DNA of 64,000 bases, from contig CANFRV010000018.1 in the NCBI GenBank assembly GCA_947449575.1, forward strand, positions 19,605 to 83,604, in the 5' to 3' direction. Every line of letters starts with the position of its first letter. The first letter of the stretch is position 1. This document shows positions 59,571 to 64,000 of the stretch, piece by piece. The stretch comes from Flavobacteriales bacterium (GTDB lineage: Bacteria; Bacteroidota; Bacteroidia; Flavobacteriales_D; Crocinitomicaceae). Both the position numbers and the translations under genes were made by a program. The notes under the pieces were generated by a model. That model saw nothing but the letters and a program-made list of their open reading frames with translations, was not told where the DNA came from and ran no database searches.

Positions 59571-59637
59571 TATTTTAGGGAAGTATAATCAAGTTGTTCT
59601 TAGAAATGGAACTATCAAAAAGAAATTTCACCTGAAA

Positions 59638-59748
59638 TTAATCTTCTTTTGTGTATTCATTTGTTTTGTCATTATGATACATTATTCCAAAAAAAGTAAT
59701 ACCAACTGCTAATAATGACACCATTCCTGCTATTTCTATTGTGGTCAT
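59638..59748 (-). CDS. Small membrane protein (36 residues)
   Basis: Thirty-six residues from the ATG at 59748: TTIEIAGMVSLLAVGITFFG is a single hydrophobic segment, followed by a charged cytosolic tail NDKTNEYTKED. The composition and the complete frame are protein-like. It lies in the 230-base segment between two 18-bp repeats. It may be a small subunit or a regulator of a membrane complex; no family is recognised. Confidence 0.5.
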   Translation of the reverse strand: MTTIEIAGMVSLLAVGITFFGIMYHNDKTNEYTKED

Positions 59749-59784
59749 AATAATTAATTTAAAATAATAAATACTCTATTAACC

Positions 59785-59802
59785 TGAGTTCGACTGATAT
59801 TT
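59785..59802 (+). repeat. 18-bp direct repeat, copy 2
   Basis: Identical to 59553-59570. It reaches into the stop codon of the 1250-residue gene (59801-59803). Confidence 0.6.
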
Positions 59803-62800
59803 ACCTTAAAATATTCACCGACCCAGTAACGAGTTGGTGTTTATCTTTTTTATTTGTTTTAAACTCTATTTTCCATGTATAAATACCTTCTTGAACCATG
59901 TTTCCATTCTCTCCAAAGGTTCCATCCCAACCCATGGAGGCGTCATTAGTTTCAAAAACAACTTCTCCCCATCTATTATAAATCAACATTGAAAAGACAA
60001 GTGGATCATAACCAGAAGTGAAAATCGGTTGAAATGTTTGATTATATGTGTCACCATCTGGAGTGAATGTGTTGGGCACATAGAAAATTAATTCATCATT
60101 AATGATTACCACCTTTTGAGTCGTGTCTGCACATCCATTTATAGATGTCACAATCAAGGTTATTAATTGCTCTCCAAATATACTATCTGGAAAAATGTGC
60201 GTTGGATTGATTTCTGCAGAAGTTCCCCCATCCATAAAAAACCATTGATAAGACTCCCCTCCAACAGAATTATTCACCATTGTACTAGATAAATTATAAA
60301 GATTAAGCGTTGAAGGTGTTGGTATAAACTCTGCTTGAGGAGAAGGTTCAACCACAACGTTAACAGGTAAAATAACCTCACATCCAAAATTATTTTCGCT
60401 AATAATATAATAGGTCCCAGAAACTGAAATAGCTGACGGATTTCCTAAATGTGGCAAACCGGTTGAACTTGCGCTATAATAGATGCTACCTGTACTACCA
60501 GCTGTTACTTCTTGCAATGTCAAGTCTACTTTCGCGGGAAAACAAACAGCTGCAGGAGGAAAAACAACTAATGTTGGATACGGATTAACAACAATATTTA
60601 ATGTCGCACTAGCAGCACATTGACCGATTGCGGGTGTAAATGTATAGGCAGTGGTCGCAGGAATTGAAACATCAACAGTAGGAGACCATGTTCCAACTAT
60701 TGGCGGACTATTAAGAGAACTTGTAGATAAAACTGGGGGTGGCGCATTTTGACATAAATCAGGAATCGCCGAAAAAATGGGGGTTATAGGAGTTGTAACA
60801 GCTATACTTAAGGTTGCATTCGTAACACATTGACCTACTGAAGGCGTAAATGTATAGATCGTGGTTCCTAAAGTTGCGGTACTTACTGCGGGTGACCAAG
60901 ACCCTGTGATTGGCGGAATGTTAGTTGAATTAGTTGGGATTACAGGTGCGGTTGCATTTTGACAAACACTACCTATCGGGGCAAATGTTGGGATGATTTC
61001 AGGATCTACAGTAATTTGTGTGGTAGTAGTAATAGCACACTGACCTGTCGTAGGCATAAAGGTGTAGATAGTAGTTCCAGCAGTCAAAGTGCTTACTGCA
61101 GGCGCCCAACTACCCGATATTGCGTTAATAGATGTGAGAGGTAATACGGGAGCTACTGAGTTTTGACAAACATTTGCGATTGCTGAGAACGTTGGAGTTA
61201 CTGGAGTGCTTACTGTAATAGTTAATGTGGTCGTTGACGCACACTGACCAACGGTCGGGGTAAATAAATAGCTCGATGTTCCTAATGTTGCCGTACTTAC
61301 TGCAGGAGACCATGTTCCTGTAATTGGGGGAATATTAGTTGAACTTGTAGGGATTACAGGCGCCGTGGCATTTTGACAAGGATTACCTACTGCTGCAAAT
61401 GTGGGCGTTACAGGCGTGCTGACTGTAATATTTAAAGTTGTGTTAGTCGCACATTGGCCTGCCGTTGGAGTAAAAGTGTAAACGATAGTGCCTAATGCTG
61501 CAGTACTCACTGCGGGCGACCATGTTCCGGTAACAGGGGGGATATTGGTAGAACTTACTGGGATTACAGGAGCAGTGGCATTTTGACAAGGGTTAGCAAT
61601 TGCAGCAAAAGTAGGCGTGATAGGTGTGCTTACTGTAATGTTTAAAGTTGTATTTGCTGCACATTGGCCTGCTGTTGGAGTAAAAGTATATACAGCTGTT
61701 CCTAAAACCGCCGTGCTTACTGCAGGAGACCATGTTCCTGTAATTGGGGGGATATTAGTTGAACTTGTTGGGATTACAGGAGCAGTGGCATTTTGACAAG
61801 GGTTAGCAATTGCAGCAAAAGTTGGCGTTACAGGGGTGCTTACGGTAATGTTTAAAGTTGTATTTGCTGCACATTGGCCTGCTGTTGGAGTAAAAGTATA
61901 TACTGCTGTTCCTAAAACCGCGGTGCTTACTGCGGGCGACCATGTACCGGTAATTGGGGGAATATTAGTTGAACTTGTAGGGATTACAGGAGCAGTTGCG
62001 TTTTGACAGGGGTTAGCAATTGCAGCAAAAGTTGGCGTTACAGGGGTGCTTACGGTAATGTTTAAAGTTGTATTTGTCGCACATTGGCCTGCCGTTGGGG
62101 TAAAAGTATACACTGTCGTTCCTAAAACAGCTGTACTCACTGCGGGCGACCATGTACCGGTAATTGGTGGAACATTTGTTGAACTTGTCGGTATTACAGG
62201 AGCAGTTGCGTTTTGACAGGGGTTAGCTATAGCGGCAAATGTAGGTGTTTTTGCTGGTAAAATGGTTACTATATAATTGGTGACGGCTCCTGGACAACCT
62301 GCTGCTGTAGGAGTTATTGAATAAGTGACTGTACCATTTGTACTACCAGAATTAGTGATGGTTTGAACCGGAATGGTAGAGGTTCCGCTTGCTGAAAAAC
62401 CACTAACTCCAGGGGTCGCAGTGGCTGTCCATGTAAAAGTACTTCCAACCATATTTGCGGTTAAATTCACTAAACTAGTGCTACTTCCTGAACAAATTGT
62501 TTGTGTTAATGGAGAATTCGTTACAACTGGCCCACCTGCAGATGCAGGAACGGTAACAGTAGCTGTAGCTGCGGTAGTACACGCATAAGTATCATTCACC
62601 GTCACAGTATACGTTACACCACCTGTTAAACCCGTTGCATTTGCTGTTCCTTGCCCACCACCTGGCGCGGGTGACCATGTATATGTTAATGCTCCCATTC
62701 CTGCGGTTGCACTTGCCGTTGCCGTTCCATTCGTTGCGCCACAGGTTGGTGCGGTTGCCGTTGCTGTTGCTGAAAGAACTGTCCCACATTGCAAAAAATC

Positions 62801-63553
62801 AACTAAAACACCAGAATCATAAGAGTGATCTAACGCATCAGCAATTGCCATTTTCCAATGGTATGATTGGCAAGGCGTGACACTTAAAGAGGATGTAATG
62901 GCAGAAGTATAACCACCAAAAGGAAGTTGAGTTCCACCAGTATTATCCACATAAAACCCTGCATTCGTAGTCGAGTTTACATTGTTAATACTACATATTG
63001 TGGAGCCTGTAACAAGCGCAATGTTTTTATTTGTATAATTTCCCCCTGCAGGATTTGGGCCTGTGACAAAGAATCCAAAAGCATCATTAAATGAAGATGC
63101 CACAAAATTGGGATACTCCTCAGAACCAAAAACAAAGCGAATCGTTAACGAATTACAAGAAGGTATTACATCAAATTCTAAAATACAACAATCATTCGTT
63201 GCTAAAGGATCAAGAGCAATTAATTGAGGGTCTGAACAAGTAGTGCCGTTACTTGTGCTCATAAAAAAGCTCTCAGGATTAGCCAATTGACTTGCCGTTC
63301 CATTTGTAAGCACAACACCGTTTGTAACTCCGATTCCTGAACCTCCGGAAAAAGTTCCATATGCTACAGAAGGACAAGTAATGACTGGGTTTGAAATTGT
63401 TAATCCCACACCAATAAATCCTGAAATGATTGTCGCCGCAGGGGCACCTTGATTAGAAATAACTATTTGAGAATAAGTGCCTTTGTAAACAGTAAAGAAA
63501 AAGAATAGGATAATAATCCTATTAATATTTACACTTGTTTTTCTTCGTTTCAT
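59801..63553 (-). CDS. Large secreted protein with 70-residue repeats and gliding-motility C-terminal domain
   Basis: A 1250-residue surface protein. The signal region is IIILFFFFTVYKGTYSQ. Residues 30-280 form a choice-of-anchor L-like domain (DCCILEFDVIPSCNSL, FGSEEYPNF, FFVTGPNP). Ig-like Gly/Thr-rich domains follow (TATAPTCGATNGTATASATA). Eight repeats of about 70 residues (TPTFAAIANPCQNATAPVIP) cover the middle. A PKD-like domain (ESYQWFFMDGGTSAEINPTH) and the C-terminal gliding-motility/type IX sorting domain (PNTFTPDGDTYNQTF, IYNRWGEVVFETNDASMGWDG, VTGSVNILR) complete it. It is exported by the type IX system and anchored on the surface, likely as an adhesin. No other gene is coupled to it. 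Confidence 0.9.
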   Translation of the reverse strand: MKRRKTSVNINRIIILFFFFTVYKGTYSQIVISNQGAPAATIISGFIGVGLTISNPVITCPSVAYGTFSGGSGIGVTNGVVLTNGTASQLANPESFFMSTSNGTTCSDPQLIALDPLATNDCCILEFDVIPSCNSLTIRFVFGSEEYPNFVASSFNDAFGFFVTGPNPAGGNYTNKNIALVTGSTICSINNVNSTTNAGFYVDNTGGTQLPFGGYTSAITSSLSVTPCQSYHWKMAIADALDHSYDSGVLVDFLQCGTVLSATATATAPTCGATNGTATASATAGMGALTYTWSPAPGGGQGTANATGLTGGVTYTVTVNDTYACTTAATATVTVPASAGGPVVTNSPLTQTICSGSSTSLVNLTANMVGSTFTWTATATPGVSGFSASGTSTIPVQTITNSGSTNGTVTYSITPTAAGCPGAVTNYIVTILPAKTPTFAAIANPCQNATAPVIPTSSTNVPPITGTWSPAVSTAVLGTTVYTFTPTAGQCATNTTLNITVSTPVTPTFAAIANPCQNATAPVIPTSSTNIPPITGTWSPAVSTAVLGTAVYTFTPTAGQCAANTTLNITVSTPVTPTFAAIANPCQNATAPVIPTSSTNIPPITGTWSPAVSTAVLGTAVYTFTPTAGQCAANTTLNITVSTPITPTFAAIANPCQNATAPVIPVSSTNIPPVTGTWSPAVSTAALGTIVYTFTPTAGQCATNTTLNITVSTPVTPTFAAVGNPCQNATAPVIPTSSTNIPPITGTWSPAVSTATLGTSSYLFTPTVGQCASTTTLTITVSTPVTPTFSAIANVCQNSVAPVLPLTSINAISGSWAPAVSTLTAGTTIYTFMPTTGQCAITTTTQITVDPEIIPTFAPIGSVCQNATAPVIPTNSTNIPPITGSWSPAVSTATLGTTIYTFTPSVGQCVTNATLSIAVTTPITPIFSAIPDLCQNAPPPVLSTSSLNSPPIVGTWSPTVDVSIPATTAYTFTPAIGQCAASATLNIVVNPYPTLVVFPPAAVCFPAKVDLTLQEVTAGSTGSIYYSASSTGLPHLGNPSAISVSGTYYIISENNFGCEVILPVNVVVEPSPQAEFIPTPSTLNLYNLSSTMVNNSVGGESYQWFFMDGGTSAEINPTHIFPDSIFGEQLITLIVTSINGCADTTQKVVIINDELIFYVPNTFTPDGDTYNQTFQPIFTSGYDPLVFSMLIYNRWGEVVFETNDASMGWDGTFGENGNMVQEGIYTWKIEFKTNKKDKHQLVTGSVNILR
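60574..62252 (-). repeat. Eight 210-bp tandem repeats inside the surface protein gene
   Basis: Eight units of about 67-70 codons, each with a P.FA.I...CQN.TAPVIP beginning and an ITVS.P end. The units between about 61360 and 62230 are almost identical at the DNA level, while the outer ones have drifted. The pattern points to unequal exchange or gene conversion in the centre. Confidence 0.8.
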
Positions 63554-63583
63554 TTGAAAGGTGTTAATTTTTTAATAGAACGT

Positions 63584-63591
63584 CAAAAATA
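63584..63591 (-). promoter_or_regulatory. -7 promoter box of the surface protein gene
   Basis: On the minus strand TATTTTTG fits TAnnTTTG, 31 bases before the start codon. No convincing -33 box was found. Confidence 0.45.
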
Positions 63592-63908
63592 CTTAATGGT
63601 TGCTAATTTATTGAGGTTCTTCTTGTTAAATAATTTTTTACTAACTACTTAATAATTTATTGACAAATTTACAACTATTAATTAATCTTTTTATAATGCT
63701 ATTTACAATAATGTGTTAATTTTTAAACAAGTAGGTATAGTATGGCTGCCTTGATGAATCAAATTGTAAGGCATTAGTGATTTTCTATAAAATGCGGTTT
63801 TATCGGATCAAACCTAAAACTTGTGGGGAAATTCTAGTATATTGATTTTTTGAATGAATAATGAATAGTTATGAAGCTTGAAAGTTTGGATATTTTAAAG
63901 AAGTAGCT

Positions 63909-64000
63909 GTAAATTTCTTCGTAATTGCGTTTCGCTTTTTCAGCGAAAATAAGCATGAAGAAGAGTATTTACGTGCGGTTTTACGTAGAGTAACGAAGTA
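63909..64000 (+). repeat. Dispersed ~92-bp repeat, copy 2
   Basis: Matches 59189-59280 in length and in about four fifths of positions, including the identical core from GCGTTTCGC to CAGCGAAA. It runs to the window edge and may continue beyond. Confidence 0.6.

Larger units (their letters stand above)
58801..59637. other. Long intergenic region right of uspA
   Basis: 837 bases without a credible gene. It holds the palindrome at 58890-58903, copy 1 of a roughly 92-bp dispersed repeat (59189-59280), and the first copy of an 18-bp direct repeat (59553-59570). Confidence 0.55.
63554..64000. other. Region upstream of the surface protein gene
   Basis: No gene seen. It has a -7 box for the surface protein at 63584-63591 and copy 2 of the 92-bp repeat at the window end (63909-64000). 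The rest is AT-rich. Confidence 0.55.

Noticed and set aside
60574..62252. CRISPR-like repetition
   Set aside because: The repeat units are 210 bp, without unique spacers, and lie within an open reading frame. No cas gene is present in the window.

Overview
The window is AT-rich DNA from a member of the phylum Bacteroidota, most likely a flavobacterium-like organism. The evidence is type IX secretion sorting domains (the gliding-motility type at 59801-63553 and the type A type at 33009-34880), promoter boxes of the form TAnnTTTG, many SusC-era style lipoproteins and TonB-linked genes, Bacteroidota-type tyrosine recombinases and few Shine-Dalgarno sequences. No rRNA gene, intact tRNA gene or CRISPR array was seen.

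The window holds three integrated elements separated by ordinary chromosome. Island A (1 to about 9992; its left end lies outside the window) carries small hypothetical genes, a helix-turn-helix protein, a tyrosine recombinase, a leader with three consecutive hairpins, and a 900-residue protein that joins a superfamily 2 helicase to what reads like a family A-type DNA polymerase palm. Next come a decayed Xre-type regulator and a restriction-modification cluster of two tandem C5-cytosine methyltransferases plus an HNH nuclease. The island ends at a 3' fragment of a tRNA-Asn gene. Element B (about 10049-15595) lies between two 49-bp copies of the tRNA-Asn terminator. It carries its own integrase of the type that lacks the first catalytic arginine, a membrane-anchored archaemetzincin-like protease, a large secreted protein and a FISUMP-domain protein. 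Element C (44091-49705) is inserted at the 3' end of mnmE between 16-bp direct repeats. It carries an integrase, an excisionase-like protein, a zinc-ribbon/PD-(D/E)XK-like protein, and a two-gene cargo bracketed by two long stem-loops.

The chromosome between B and C holds a small membrane protein plus DUF3291-like pair, a disrupted DUF723-repeat endonuclease-like gene, a class V aminotransferase, the ferrous iron cluster feoA-feoB-small Cys protein, two paralogous lipoproteins, an acyl-CoA carboxylase beta subunit, a prolyl-4-hydroxylase-like oxygenase, a TonB-dependent receptor with a LytS/LytT-type two-component pair, aspS, a secreted PHP protein, an AlgI/AlgJ-like acetylation pair, a cluster of small secreted proteins, an ABC-2 exporter with a LolA-like protein, and a rhomboid protease.

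To the right of element C are mnmE, a secreted alpha/alpha-barrel-like protein, a guanine deaminase-like enzyme, a serine-hydrolase lipoprotein, a CoA-transferase, small envelope proteins, a double UspA protein, and a 1250-residue surface protein with eight 70-residue repeats. That last gene is flanked by two diverged copies of a roughly 92-bp repeat. The regions most worth attention are the helicase-polymerase protein with its structured leader, and the unknown cargo of elements B and C.
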